NCBI GenBank assembly: GCA_963695375.1
Contig: OY968767.1
Span: 682,001-746,000 of the forward strand
DNA: 64,000 bases
Direction of reading: 5' to 3'
Origin: JACCVL01 sp963695375
GTDB taxonomy: Bacteria; Actinomycetota; Actinomycetes; Propionibacteriales; Nocardioidaceae
The notes beneath the pieces are model-generated. The model searched no databases, was not told the origin of the DNA, and saw only the letters and a list, made by a program, of their open reading frames with translations. Numbering within the stretch: position 1 is the first letter of the stretch; each line of letters opens with the position of its first letter. The translations under genes were made by a program, and so were the position numbers. Shown here one piece after another: positions 51,343 to 61,770 of this stretch.

Positions 51343-52893
51343 TCAGGCGAGCTCGCGCTTGAGGATCTTGCCGGTGGCCGTCATCGGCAGCGCGTCGCGG
51401 AACTCGATGCTGCGCGGATACTTGTACCCGGCCATCTGCTCCTTGGCCCACTCCACCAGCTCGGCCTCGGTGGTGGTGTCGCCCTCGGCGCGGATCACGT
51501 ACGCCTTGACCTCCTCGCCGTGGGACTCGTGCGGGACGCCGACCACCGCCGCGAGCGAGACGGCCGGGTGGGTCAGCAGCACCTCTTCGACCTCGCGCGG
51601 GTAGACGTTGAACCCGCCGCGGATGATCATGTCCTTGGCACGGTCGACGATGTAGTAGTAGCCCTCGGCGTCCCGGCGGGCGAGGTCCCCGCTGCGGAAC
51701 CAGCCGTCCCGCATCACCTCAGCGGTCTCGTCCGACCGGTTGTAGTAGCCCTTCATGATGTTGTAGCCGCGGATCGCGATCTCGCCGACCTCGTCGACGC
51801 CGGTGATCTCCTTCCACTCCGCGTCGATCAGCTTGCACTCGATCCCCCAGATCGGCTTGCCGATCGAGCCGGGCACCGGCTCGGCCCCCATCGGCTGGAA
51901 GGTCGCCACCGGCGAGGTCTCGGACAGGCCGTAGCCCTCCTGGATCTGGACGTGGAACCGTTCCCGGAAGTTCTTGATGATCTCCACCGGGAGGGACGAG
52001 CCGCCAGAGGCCGCCACGCGCAGGTTGGCCGCGATCCGGTGCACGTCGACCGAGTCGTCCAGCGCGCCGAGCAGCCCCCAGTACATCGTCGGGACGCCGG
52101 AGAAGAAGGTGATCTCCTCGGACTGCATCAACCCGAGTGCCGCCTTCGCATCGAAGCGGGGCAACAGGACGAGCGTGCCGGCGAAGCACAGACCGGCGTT
52201 CATCATCACCGTCTGGCCGAACGAGTGGAACAGCGGCAGCGTCACCAGGTAGGTGTCCCAGCCGCGCTCGTGGGTGCCGAACAGCCGGATCTGGTTGGCG
52301 GCGTTCAGCGTCATGTTGGCGTGCGTGAGCTCGGCGCCCTTCGGCTGTCCGGTGGTGCCGGAGGTGTAGAGGATCACCGCGGTGTCGGTCGCCTCGGTGA
52401 CGCGGGTCTCGAACGTCGGAGGCTGTCCCCCGACCGCGCGCCCGAAGGTCTCCGCACCGTCGATCGGCGAGGCCGCCGCGGGGTCGGCGGTGAGCAGGAA
52501 GAAGTCTCGGCACGAGTCGGTGCCGGAGTAGGCTTTCCAGCCCTCCGCGCCCATCGGCAGGTCCTCGGTGCCCTCGAAGCAGAAGTACGCCACCGCGTCG
52601 GAGTCGACCAGGTGGTAGGCCACCTCGCGCGCCTTCATCAACACGTTCAGCGGGACGACCACCGCGCCGGCCTTGAGGATCCCGTAGTAGACGATCGGGA
52701 AGAACGGCAGGTTGGGGCAGGTCAGGGCGACCTTGTCCCCGGGCTGGACCCCACGCTCGACCAGCAGGTTGGCCACCTGTGCCGCGGCCGCATCGACCTG
52801 CGCATAGGTGAGTCGGGTGTCGCCCAGCACCACCGCGTCCCGATCCGGCGCGACGCGGGCGCTGTCCTCCAGCATCACGGCCATGTTGAGCAC
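51343..52893 (-). CDS. Long-chain fatty acid-CoA ligase (ANL superfamily)
   Basis: A 516-residue adenylating enzyme. The AMP-binding P-loop YTSGTTGQPKG is near residue 180, the adenine-contacting YGLSETSP near 325 and the hinge DRAKDMIIRGG near 410. The catalytic lysine lies in MTATGKILKREL at the C-terminus. Substrate chain length is uncertain. It lies between purC and purS on the same strand but has no obvious purine role. Confidence 0.9.
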   Translation of the reverse strand: MLNMAVMLEDSARVAPDRDAVVLGDTRLTYAQVDAAAAQVANLLVERGVQPGDKVALTCPNLPFFPIVYYGILKAGAVVVPLNVLMKAREVAYHLVDSDAVAYFCFEGTEDLPMGAEGWKAYSGTDSCRDFFLLTADPAAASPIDGAETFGRAVGGQPPTFETRVTEATDTAVILYTSGTTGQPKGAELTHANMTLNAANQIRLFGTHERGWDTYLVTLPLFHSFGQTVMMNAGLCFAGTLVLLPRFDAKAALGLMQSEEITFFSGVPTMYWGLLGALDDSVDVHRIAANLRVAASGGSSLPVEIIKNFRERFHVQIQEGYGLSETSPVATFQPMGAEPVPGSIGKPIWGIECKLIDAEWKEITGVDEVGEIAIRGYNIMKGYYNRSDETAEVMRDGWFRSGDLARRDAEGYYYIVDRAKDMIIRGGFNVYPREVEEVLLTHPAVSLAAVVGVPHESHGEEVKAYVIRAEGDTTTEAELVEWAKEQMAGYKYPRSIEFRDALPMTATGKILKRELA

Positions 52894-52971
52894 GGGGAAC
52901 CTCCGAGGGGTCGAGGACGCGGCCTTGCGGGGAGTAGACCCCGGCCCGGCCGGGTACGCAAGACCGCCCGA

Positions 52972-53835
52972 TCAGGTGAAGCGCTCGCCGGTGAGCCGCT
53001 CGTAGGCCTCGACGTAGCGTCCCCGGGTCGCCGCCACCACCTCGTCCGGCAGCGGCGGCGGCGGGGCCCCGCCGTGCCGGTCCCACCCGGACGCGGGCGA
53101 GGTGAGCCAGTCGCGCACGTACTGCTTGTCGAAGGACGGCTGGGGGCCGCCGGGCCGCCACCCGTCGGCCGGCCAGAAGCGGGACGAGTCCGGGGTCAGC
53201 ACCTCGTCGGCCAGCACGATGGTGCCGTCGGCGCGGGCCCCGAGCTCGAGCTTGGTGTCGGCGAGCAGGATCCCCCGGCCCCGGGCGATCGCCTCCGCCC
53301 GCGCATAGACGGCCAGCGTCAGCCGGCGCAGCTCGGCGGCGACGCCGTCACCGACGGCCGCGGCCACCGCGGCGTACGACACGTTCTCGTCGTGCTCGCC
53401 GAGGGCGGCTTTGGTGGCAGGCGTGAAGATCGGCTCGGGCAGCCGCGAGCCGTCCTCGAGCCCGGCCGGCAGCGGCACTCCGCAGACCGCCCCGCCGGCC
53501 TGGTAGTCCACCAGCCCCGAACCGGCGAGGTATCCCCGGGCGACGCACTCGACCGGGAACATCGCCAGCCGCTCCACGACCAGGGCGCGGCCGGCCCACT
53601 CGGCCGGGCAGCCGTCCGGCAGCGTCCGGGACAGCACGTGGTGGGGGACCAGGTCGGTCAGCTGGTCGAACCACCACAGCGACAGCTGGGTCAGCACCCG
53701 CCCCTTGTCGGGGACCGGCGGGTCGAGCACGACGTCGTAGGCGGAGATCCGGTCGCTGGCCACCATGACCAGCCGGTCGTCCCCGAGGGCGTACAGGTCG
53801 CGGACCTTCCCGGAGTGCAGGTGGGTCAGGCTCAC
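52972..53835 (-). CDS. purC: SAICAR synthase
   Basis: A 287-residue enzyme that joins aspartate to CAIR. The N-terminal LHSGKVRDLYAL is the glycine-rich ATP loop, and LADTKLELG with EVLTPDSSRFW are the family signatures. The GTG start at 53835 follows a -10 TAGGAT by six bases. The TAG in that hexamer is also the stop codon of the upstream gene, nine bases away. Confidence 0.95.
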   Translation of the reverse strand: MSLTHLHSGKVRDLYALGDDRLVMVASDRISAYDVVLDPPVPDKGRVLTQLSLWWFDQLTDLVPHHVLSRTLPDGCPAEWAGRALVVERLAMFPVECVARGYLAGSGLVDYQAGGAVCGVPLPAGLEDGSRLPEPIFTPATKAALGEHDENVSYAAVAAAVGDGVAAELRRLTLAVYARAEAIARGRGILLADTKLELGARADGTIVLADEVLTPDSSRFWPADGWRPGGPQPSFDKQYVRDWLTSPASGWDRHGGAPPPPLPDEVVAATRGRYVEAYERLTGERFT

Positions 53836-53841
53836 CGAACG

Positions 53842-53847
53842 ATCCTA
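53842..53847 (-). promoter_or_regulatory. Leaderless -10 hexamer TAGGAT of purC
   Basis: On the minus strand TAGGAT lies six bases before the purC GTG and contains the stop codon of the preceding gene. purC can thus be expressed apart from the sigma factor operon. Confidence 0.5.
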
Positions 53848-54675
53848 GGGAACGGGCAACGGGACGAGCGAGTGGTACTCCGGCGGCAGGGTCAGCTCCG
53901 GTCCCTGTCCGACCCAGTTGCTGGTCGCCCCGAGGACGCTGCCGTCATCGGCGTACAGCGTCACCCGGAACGGCCTGGTCTGCATCGGCTCCCCGGAGCC
54001 GGTTCCGGGCTCCAGCACGTCCACGGCGGCGTTGAAGACCACGAACCCGTCGACCGTGCGGCGCGTCAGCGTCGGACCGCCGCGGAACCGCACCTCGATC
54101 CGGTGCACGTCGGCGGGGTAGCGGTCGGTCCAGGTGAACCCGGCCGGTCCGAAGCCGAAGCCGCTCATCTCCGATCGCGGCTGGGCCGGCTCGGGGTCGA
54201 CGTCCATCGGATAGGTCTCCGCGTACCCGTCGAACTCGGCGCGGGCGCGGTCGAACAACCCGCACTGCGCCCACACGTCGGCCTGGTCGGCGACGATCAC
54301 CGCCTGCAGCCGCTGGCCCGCCACCTCGGAGACCAGGACGCGGGACCCGGCGCCGAAGTCGGCCGCCGACATGCTGCTGTTGTCGGCCTGCACGCAGCGC
54401 TGCACGATCTCGGCGTCGCTCAGCTGGGCCAATGTCACGGTCTCGTCCGCCGCCGCCGGCGCGGGCGCGCCGTTGCTGGTCGGATCGGCAGGCCAGACGG
54501 CGGTCACCCCAGCGACCGCGGCCACGGTGAGGGCGCACCCGGTGAGGGAGCCGACGACCCGCCGCGTCCGCACCCGGCGACGCCCCTCGGCCAATGCCTG
54601 CGTGCTGGACAGCCGGGGCGCCGGCTGGTCAGCGACGAGCTGCCCGAGCCGCCGCTGGAGATCGTGCTCGTTCAT
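53845..54675 (-). CDS. Membrane-anchored partner of the SigE-family sigma factor
   Basis: A 276-residue protein with one membrane segment at about residues 40-60 after a short, charged cytoplasmic part (MNEHDLQRRLGQLVADQPAP). The remaining part is extracytoplasmic, strand-rich and without a recognised domain. The start overlaps the sigma gene by four bases. By position it is a candidate anti-sigma or sensor protein, but no zinc-type anti-sigma motif (HxxxCxxC) is present. Confidence 0.68.
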   Translation of the reverse strand: MNEHDLQRRLGQLVADQPAPRLSSTQALAEGRRRVRTRRVVGSLTGCALTVAAVAGVTAVWPADPTSNGAPAPAAADETVTLAQLSDAEIVQRCVQADNSSMSAADFGAGSRVLVSEVAGQRLQAVIVADQADVWAQCGLFDRARAEFDGYAETYPMDVDPEPAQPRSEMSGFGFGPAGFTWTDRYPADVHRIEVRFRGGPTLTRRTVDGFVVFNAAVDVLEPGTGSGEPMQTRPFRVTLYADDGSVLGATSNWVGQGPELTLPPEYHSLVPLPVP

Positions 54676-55220
54676 GATCGGCTTCCCGTTCTGCTGGTGT
54701 CCGGGTGAGGGTTGGGATCCTCGGCCGACGCGAGCACCTCGCGCAGTCGTGCCAGCCCTCGGGCGCTCTGGCTCTTCACCGTCCCGGTCGAGATGCGCAG
54801 ATCGGTGGCGGTCTCCTCGACCGACTGACCGAGCCAGTAGCGCAGCACGACGACCTTCCGCTGCCCGTCGGGCAGCGCGGCGAGTGCCTGACGGAGGGCG
54901 TCGCGTTCCTCGGTCTCCGGCCTGCCGGCGGCGGGCAGGTCGACGTGGTCCGGGAGCGACGTCTCCGGCCGGCGCGACCGCCACCGCCACTCGTCGGTGT
55001 GGGTGTTGACGAGGATGCGACGCACGTACGCGTCCTCCTCACCCTGGCGCCGCATCCGCGGCCAGGCGAGGTAGAGCTTGATCATCGCCTGCTGCACCAG
55101 GTCCTCCGCCCGGTGCCAGTCACCGCACAGCAGGTACGCCGTCCGGACGAAGGCCACCCGGCGCGCGTCGACGAACGCGACGTACGCCGCGTCCTGCTGG
55201 GCGCGCTGTTCCCGCCGCAT
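54672..55220 (-). CDS. SigE-family RNA polymerase sigma factor (ECF type)
   Basis: A 182-residue ECF sigma factor. Region 2 includes RTAYLLCGDWHRAEDLVQQAM and WPRMRRQGEEDAYVRRILVN. Region 4 contains LPDGQRKVVVLRYWLGQSVEE and ISTGTVKSQSARGL. These are typical of the actinobacterial SigE family. ATG 55220, with GGAGAG six bases upstream, is preferred over ATG 55283. It forms an operon with the membrane protein gene downstream. Confidence 0.9.
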   Translation of the reverse strand: MRREQRAQQDAAYVAFVDARRVAFVRTAYLLCGDWHRAEDLVQQAMIKLYLAWPRMRRQGEEDAYVRRILVNTHTDEWRWRSRRPETSLPDHVDLPAAGRPETEERDALRQALAALPDGQRKVVVLRYWLGQSVEETATDLRISTGTVKSQSARGLARLREVLASAEDPNPHPDTSRTGSRS

Positions 55221-55355
55221 CGGGCTCTCCGTCCTCGCGACCGGTTCGGCCGCAACCGCCGCTGTCACCGCCATCACCGCCACACCAGGGAAACGGCGCC
55301 GACCGCGAACAGGTTGTCAGTGTCCGGCACCCAGGTCCGCCACAGCGCGCAGGTG

Positions 55356-55376
55356 CTGCAGAAGTCGCGGATCGTG
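55356..55376 (-). repeat. Family A repeat, copy A9
   Basis: A minus-strand copy starting 24 bases after the purB stop, in sense orientation to purB and behind a C-rich tract on that strand. The other 130 bases up to the sigma factor gene hold its promoter; nothing else is seen. Confidence 0.85.
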
Positions 55377-55399
55377 GACGAAGAGCGGGGGGGTCGGGG

Positions 55400-56824
55400 T
55401 CAGAGGATGTCGTCGGGCCGGTACGCGGCGGCCTCGGGGTGCCGGGCGACCACCGTCTCCACCCGGGTCACCACGGCGTCCACCTGGTCGGTCGCCGCGC
55501 CGGTGAACGACAGCGGAGCGGCGACCGCGCTGGCCAGCGCCTCCCGCGACAGCCCCAGCCGGTCGTCGGCGGCCAACCGGTCCAGCAGGTCGTTCCGCTC
55601 GGCCCCCTGCTCCCGCATCGCCAGCGCGACCGCGACCGCGTGCTCCTTGACCACCGCGTGCGCCTGCTCGCGCCCCACGCCGCTGCGCACGGCGTGCATC
55701 AACACCTTGGTCGTCGCGAGGAACGGCAGGTAGCGGTCCAGCTCCCGGGCCACCACAGCCGGGAAGGCACCGAACTCGTCGAGCACCGTGAGCAGCGTCT
55801 CGAACAGTCCGTCGGTGGCGAGGAACGCGTCGGGCAGTGCGACCCGGCGCACGACGGAGTCCGAGACGTCGCCCTCGTTCCACTGGCTGCCGGCCAGCTC
55901 ACCGAGCATGCCGACGCTGCCCCGGACCACCACCGCCAGGCCGTTGACCCGCTCGCAGGAGCGGGTGTTCATCTTGTGCGGCATGGCCGACGAGCCCACC
56001 TGACCCGGCCGGAAGCCCTCGGTGACCAGCTCGTTGCCCGCCATCAGCCGGATCGACGTGGCCAGGTTGGACGGCCCCGCCACCAGCTGCGCCAGCGCGG
56101 TGACGGCGTCCAGGTCGATCGAGCGCGGGTAGATCTGCCCGACGCTGGTCAGCACCCGGCTGAAGCCGAGGTGTTCGGCCACCCGGCGCTCCAGGGCGGC
56201 CAGCCGGTCGGTGTCTCCGTCCAGCAGGTCGAGCATGTCCTGCGCGGTGCCGACCGGGCCCTTGACGCCGCGGAGCGGATAACGCGCCACCAGCTCCTCG
56301 ACCCGCTCCACCGCGACGAGCACCTCGTCCGCGACGGTCGCGAACCGCTTGCCCAGCGTGGTGGCCTGGGCCGGGACGTTGTGGCTGCGGCCGGCCAGGA
56401 CCGTGTCACGGTGCTCCACCGCCAGCCGGGCCAGCCGAGCCAGGGTCGCGACCGCCCGGTCCCGGACGAGCCGCAGCGAGTCACGCACCTGGAGCTGCTC
56501 GACGTTCTCGGTGAGGTCGCGGGAGGTCATGCCCTTGTGCACGTGCTCGTGACCGGCGAGGGCGTTGAACTCCTCGATCCGCGCCTTCACGTCGTGCCGG
56601 GTGACCCGTTCGCGGGCTGCGATGGAGCCCAGGTCCACCTTGTCGACGGCCGCCTCGTAGGCCGGCAGCACACCGTCCGGGACGGGCACCCCCAGGTCGC
56701 GCTGGGCCGCCAGCACGGCGAGCCAGAGCCGTCGCTCCGTCACGACCTTGTGCTCGGGCGACCACAGCTCGGCCATGGCGGCGGAGGCGTACCGGTGCGC
56801 CAGGACGTTCGGGATCGCGCTCAC
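55400..56824 (-). CDS. purB: Adenylosuccinate lyase
   Basis: A 474-residue fumarase-superfamily enzyme acting twice in purine synthesis (SAICAR and adenylosuccinate cleavage). The signature loop SSAMPHKMN is present, with EHVHKGMTSRDLTEN carrying the catalytic histidine region. The GTG at 56824 has GGGAGGATGA upstream. It follows purD by 28 bases, so purD and purB are one unit. Confidence 0.95.
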   Translation of the reverse strand: MSAIPNVLAHRYASAAMAELWSPEHKVVTERRLWLAVLAAQRDLGVPVPDGVLPAYEAAVDKVDLGSIAARERVTRHDVKARIEEFNALAGHEHVHKGMTSRDLTENVEQLQVRDSLRLVRDRAVATLARLARLAVEHRDTVLAGRSHNVPAQATTLGKRFATVADEVLVAVERVEELVARYPLRGVKGPVGTAQDMLDLLDGDTDRLAALERRVAEHLGFSRVLTSVGQIYPRSIDLDAVTALAQLVAGPSNLATSIRLMAGNELVTEGFRPGQVGSSAMPHKMNTRSCERVNGLAVVVRGSVGMLGELAGSQWNEGDVSDSVVRRVALPDAFLATDGLFETLLTVLDEFGAFPAVVARELDRYLPFLATTKVLMHAVRSGVGREQAHAVVKEHAVAVALAMREQGAERNDLLDRLAADDRLGLSREALASAVAAPLSFTGAATDQVDAVVTRVETVVARHPEAAAYRPDDIL

Positions 56825-56852
56825 GGCCTCATCCTCCCGTACCGCGGACCGG

Positions 56853-58120
56853 TCAGCGCTCGACCGGGGCCGGGGAGCCGACCAGCCCGATGTCGGTGCG
56901 GTGGTGCCCTCCGTCCAACCGGATCCGGCCCATCCCCGCGTATGCCCGGGTGCGAGCCTCGCCGACGTCCGCACCCACCCCGGTGACCGACAGCACCCGG
57001 CCGCCGGCCGCGACCAGTCGGTTGCCGTCCCGGCGGGTCCCGGCCTGGACGACGTGCACCCCGTCGACCGACTCGGCGTCCTCGATCCCGGCAACGTCGT
57101 CGCCGGACCGCGGCGGACCGGGGTAGCCGGCCGCGGCCAGCACCACCGTCACCGCCGCCGCGTCCCGCCACCGCAGCGGCCCGACGTCGGCGAGCCGGCC
57201 GGTTGCGGCTGCCAGCAGCAGGGTGCCCAGCGAGGAGTCCAGCAGCGGCAGCACCACCTGGGTCTCCGGGTCGCCGAACCGCACGTTGAACTCGACCACC
57301 CGGGTGCCTCGGCCGGTCAGGGCCAGGCCTGCGTAGAGCAGCCCGGCGAACGGCTGGCCGCGGCGGGCCATCTCGTCCACGGTCGGTTGCAGCACCCGCC
57401 GGGCCACGTCGTCGACCAGGTCGGCCGGCGCCCAGGGCAGCGGGGCATAGGCCCCCATCCCCCCGGTGTTCGGCCCGCTGTCGCCGTCCCCGACGCGCTT
57501 GAAGTCCTGGGCGGGCAGCAGCGGAACCACCGTCGTGCCGTCGCACACCGCGAACAGCGAAACCTCCGGCCCGTCGAGGTACTCCTCGACCACCAGCGAC
57601 CCGCCCGCGTCGAGGCAGCCGGCTGCGTGGGCGAGCGCCTCCTCCCGGTCGGATGTCACCACGACGCCCTTGCCGGCGGCCAGGCCGTCGTCCTTGACCA
57701 CGTACGGGGCGCCGAACGCGTCCAGGGCGGCGGCCACCTCGTCCCGGCGGGTGCACAGGTGCGCCATCGCGGTCGGCACCCCGGCCGCCGCCATCACCTC
57801 CTTGGCGAACGCCTTCGACCCCTCCAGCCGAGCCGCCTCCCGGGACGGGCCGAACAGGCGACCCCGGCCGCCCGAACGTCGTCCGCGACGCCGGCGACCA
57901 GCGGACCCTCGGGGCCGATCACGACCACATCGACCCCGAGCCGCGTGGCCAGGTCGGCCACCGCGGCACCGTCGCCCGGGTCGACCGGATGTGACCGCGC
58001 GAGCGTCGCGGTGCCGGGGTTGCCCGGCGCCGCGTGCACCGCGTCGACCGCGTCGTCGGCGACGAGCGCCCGCACCAGCGCGTGCTCGCGGCCACCGGAA
58101 CCGATCACCAGGACGTCCAC
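56853..58120 (-). pseudogene. purD: purD (glycinamide ribonucleotide synthetase) with a frameshift
   Basis: The N-terminus from GTG 58120 (MDVLVIGSGGREHALVRAL) stays in frame to about residue 90 (RAAGVAC). The rest, starting FGPSREAARLEGSKAFAK, is in another frame and runs to 56853. Adding one A to the GAACA stretch at 57852-57856 (a T on the coding strand) restores a normal PurD of about 422 residues with an intact ATP-grasp domain, including GPNTGGMGAY. Because purD is needed for de novo purines and all other pur genes look intact, a sequencing error is the likeliest cause. Confidence 0.85.
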
Positions 58121-58155
58121 GGCCGAGCAGCGTACGCGCGCTGCGCCGGGTCGGG

Positions 58156-59439
<1,284 letters not shown>

Positions 59440-59480
59440 GCGGGACCCTCCGGGGCGACTGAGCCGGAACGACTCATAGC

Positions 59481-59510
59481 GGTGCGGTGTGGTGCGGTGC
59501 GGTGCGGTGC
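59481..59510. repeat. GGTGC tandem repeat, six 5-bp units
   Basis: Six units (one with T for C) lie about 40 bases upstream of purA in the gap shared with the kinase-like gene. Slippage here could alter promoter spacing of purA. Confidence 0.7.
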
Positions 59511-59603
59511 GGACCTGTCGAGCGCCGCACACGCTATCCGACCTCGTTGCCTGCGCCCTATCCGCCGACCCGCGGATCACGAGCGCATCGTCGACCCGAT
59601 CGG

Positions 59604-59609
59604 TAGCGT
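59604..59609 (+). promoter_or_regulatory. Leaderless -10 hexamer TAGCGT
   Basis: TAGCGT lies six bases before GTG 59616 of the diacylglycerol-kinase-like gene. Confidence 0.5.
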
Positions 59610-59615
59610 CCGGCC

Positions 59616-60518
59616 GTGCACCGGATCCTGGTGGTCACCAATGCGGAGGCGGGGAGCTCGGACGAGCAGGCGGTGTCCGCCGCTGTCGACGAGCTGCAGA
59701 CGTCTGCTGAGGTCGAGGTCGTCGGCACGGGATCGGTGTCCGACCTGCGAGACGTGCTCCACGACCTCGGCGACCGTACGGTCGTCGTCGCCGGTGGCGA
59801 CGGCAGCCTGCACGCGGTCGTCGCCGTGCTGCACGACCTCGGCGGCTTGGCCGACGCCGTGGTCGGGCTGGTGCCGCTCGGCACCGGCAACGACTTCGCC
59901 CGCGGCGTCGGCATTCCGCTCGATCCGGTCGAGGCGGCCCGCCTGCTGTTGACCACCGGCCGCCGGCGGCTCGACCTCGTGGTCGACGACCGGGACCGGG
60001 TCGTCGTCAACGCGGTGCACGTGGGGGTCGGCGTGGATGCCGCGGAGGAGGCGCGGGCGCTGAAGCCGCGCTTCGGCCGGCTCGGGTATGTCCTGGGCGC
60101 GGTCCGGACCGGCTTCACCAGCCCCGGCAAGCGGCTCCGCGTCCGCGTCGACGGCGAAGTGGTCTCCGATGGTCGGCGGCACGTGCTCCAGGTGGCGGTG
60201 GGCAACGGTCGCTTCGTCGGCGGCGGCACCGCGTTGCTGCCGGAGGCGGTGGCCGACGACGGCCTCGTCGACGTGGTGGTCAGCTTCGCGGTGTCCACCC
60301 CACGCCGGATGGCCTACGCGCTGCGGGTGCGGCTGGGCCAGCACCCGCGCAGCCAGGACGTCCGGCAGCGTCGCGGTCGCGAGGTGGTGGTGGAGGCGCG
60401 GGCGGGCGGCTTCCGCTGGAACGTCGACGGGGAGCTCGAGGGACCGGCCGGCCGGCGTACCTGGCGGGTGGAGCCCGCCTCGTGGACGATGATCGCCCCG
60501 CCGGCGGAGCCCCGCTGA
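59616..60518 (+). CDS. Diacylglycerol kinase family (YegS/BmrU-like) protein
   Basis: A 300-residue lipid kinase-like protein. The nucleotide loop VVAGGDGSLHAVV is near residue 68, with PLGTGNDFARGVGI near 88. A strand-rich second domain follows, including VAVGNGRFVGGG. The lipid substrate (diacylglycerol, sphingoid base or other) is not determined. The GTG start is supported by the -10 box. It converges on the regulator gene with four bases between stops. Confidence 0.88.
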   Translation: MHRILVVTNAEAGSSDEQAVSAAVDELQTSAEVEVVGTGSVSDLRDVLHDLGDRTVVVAGGDGSLHAVVAVLHDLGGLADAVVGLVPLGTGNDFARGVGIPLDPVEAARLLLTTGRRRLDLVVDDRDRVVVNAVHVGVGVDAAEEARALKPRFGRLGYVLGAVRTGFTSPGKRLRVRVDGEVVSDGRRHVLQVAVGNGRFVGGGTALLPEAVADDGLVDVVVSFAVSTPRRMAYALRVRLGQHPRSQDVRQRRGREVVVEARAGGFRWNVDGELEGPAGRRTWRVEPASWTMIAPPAEPR

Positions 60519-60522
60519 CCGT

Positions 60523-61530
60523 TCAGATCCAGCCGCGGCGGGCCGCCTCCACGCCGGCACCGAACCGGGAGGAGGCGCCGAGCTCGGCCATCACCGCGGC
60601 GATCCTCCGCCGGACGGTCCGGACCGAGACACCGCTGGCCCGCGCGATCTGCTGGTCGATGGCACCCTCCCGCATCAGCACCAGCAGCTGGCGACGGTCG
60701 TCGTCGATGCCGAGGCTGCCGTCGGTGGCCAGCTCCGGCGGCACGACGGCCCGCGCCCACAGCGCGTCGAAGTAGGCCTGCAGGGCACGGACCAGGCCCG
60801 GCTGACGGACCGCCAACCGGTTGCCGGTCGGGCGCTCCCAGAGCTCGGTGGTCACCGCGGCGGTGGTGCCGAAGATGGCCAGCCGGGCGGTCAGCTCCGG
60901 CAGCACGCGCACCTGCTCCCCCGCCTCGGCGCGGGCGCGCACCCGGTCGGGGACGTCGTCGAGCACGTGCACCGGATAGATCGCCCGGGAGGCCCGACCT
61001 GCGCCGACCTGCTCCACCACCAGCTCGTCGACCGCGGCCGAGGTGTCGCCCAGCCACTGGTCGGCGCGGAGGAAGGCCAAGGGGCCGTCGGTGCGCAGAC
61101 ACAGGTCGGCCAGGGTGCGGATGCCCTCGACCCCCGCCAGCGTCTGCAGTCCGTGCTCCTCTGCAGCCGCCGGGGAGGAGGCGCGGAACTCGGCCACCAG
61201 GTCCGGCACCGCCAACCGCGCCTGGGACAGCGCTGTCTGCGCATCGACCAACCGGGCGGACTCGGCCTGCAGCAGGTCCCGCAGCGCCAGCTCGGGCGGC
61301 TCGGCGTGCACCGCGCCGGCGCTGACCCGTACCAGTTGGAGGGCGGTCAGCTGCCGCAGCTGCCGGCGAACCGCGCCGGGGGACCAACCCAGCGCGGCGG
61401 CGAGCTCGGCGACGCTGCGCCCGGGGGCCGCAAGCACCCGCCGGTACACGTCCTCGCTCCGCGAATCGACGCCGAGCGGGCCGAGCAGCCGGGCCAGCGT
61501 GTGCGCGTCACCTGCCGGGACCGTGGGCAC
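60523..61530 (-). CDS. TrmB/LuxR-type two-HTH transcriptional regulator
   Basis: About 335 residues. The N-terminal winged helix (VYRRVLAAPGRSVAELAAALG) is TrmB-like. The middle part resembles effector regions of actinobacterial regulators, and a LuxR-type HTH lies at the C-terminus (DQQIARASGVSVRTVRRRIAAVM). GTG 61530 is preferred because TAGCCT lies seven bases before it; GTG 61557 would add nine residues. No response-regulator domain is present. Targets are unknown. Confidence 0.8.
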   Translation of the reverse strand: MPTVPAGDAHTLARLLGPLGVDSRSEDVYRRVLAAPGRSVAELAAALGWSPGAVRRQLRQLTALQLVRVSAGAVHAEPPELALRDLLQAESARLVDAQTALSQARLAVPDLVAEFRASSPAAAEEHGLQTLAGVEGIRTLADLCLRTDGPLAFLRADQWLGDTSAAVDELVVEQVGAGRASRAIYPVHVLDDVPDRVRARAEAGEQVRVLPELTARLAIFGTTAAVTTELWERPTGNRLAVRQPGLVRALQAYFDALWARAVVPPELATDGSLGIDDDRRQLLVLMREGAIDQQIARASGVSVRTVRRRIAAVMAELGASSRFGAGVEAARRGWI

Positions 61531-61537
61531 GGTTGGC

Positions 61538-61543
61538 AGGCTA
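61538..61543 (-). promoter_or_regulatory. Leaderless -10 hexamer TAGCCT
   Basis: On the minus strand TAGCCT lies seven bases before GTG 61530 of the two-HTH regulator. Confidence 0.5.
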
Positions 61544-61655
61544 GTGCCAGTGTCCACTTATGGCCATCGTGATGGGTGACCCTGCTGACACAATCCGTCA
61601 CAGCGGTGTCGGAATCGCAGCAGGGGACGATTCCGGCACCGCTGCGGCGCTCCGG

Positions 61656-61701
61656 GACGTCATACGACGCGCCGTCAATAGGGAACCGGACGGATGACGT
61701 C
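61656..61701 (-). repeat. Family B palindromic repeat, copy B6
   Basis: A 46-bp copy in reverse orientation, 70 bases upstream of the DUF3151 gene. It matches B7 at 44 of 46 positions, in opposite orientation, and shares the GATGACGTC-side variant CC at positions 9-10. Confidence 0.88.
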
Positions 61702-61770
61702 TTGCCGGGGTCCGGGCGCCCTGGCCGGCCCGGGCGGTCGCCGTCCGGCTGCGGCGGGCAGGATGGGGGC

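Noticed and set aside
51295..54708. A 1137-codon open frame on the plus strand
   Set aside because: It is antisense to the acyl-CoA ligase, purC and partner-protein genes; its product is low-complexity Arg/Gly/Asp-rich sequence typical of antisense frames in high-GC DNA.
59571..59582. Tenth family A copy (CGCGGATCACGAG)
   Set aside because: Only about ten bases match the core and the CACGATCC order is disrupted.
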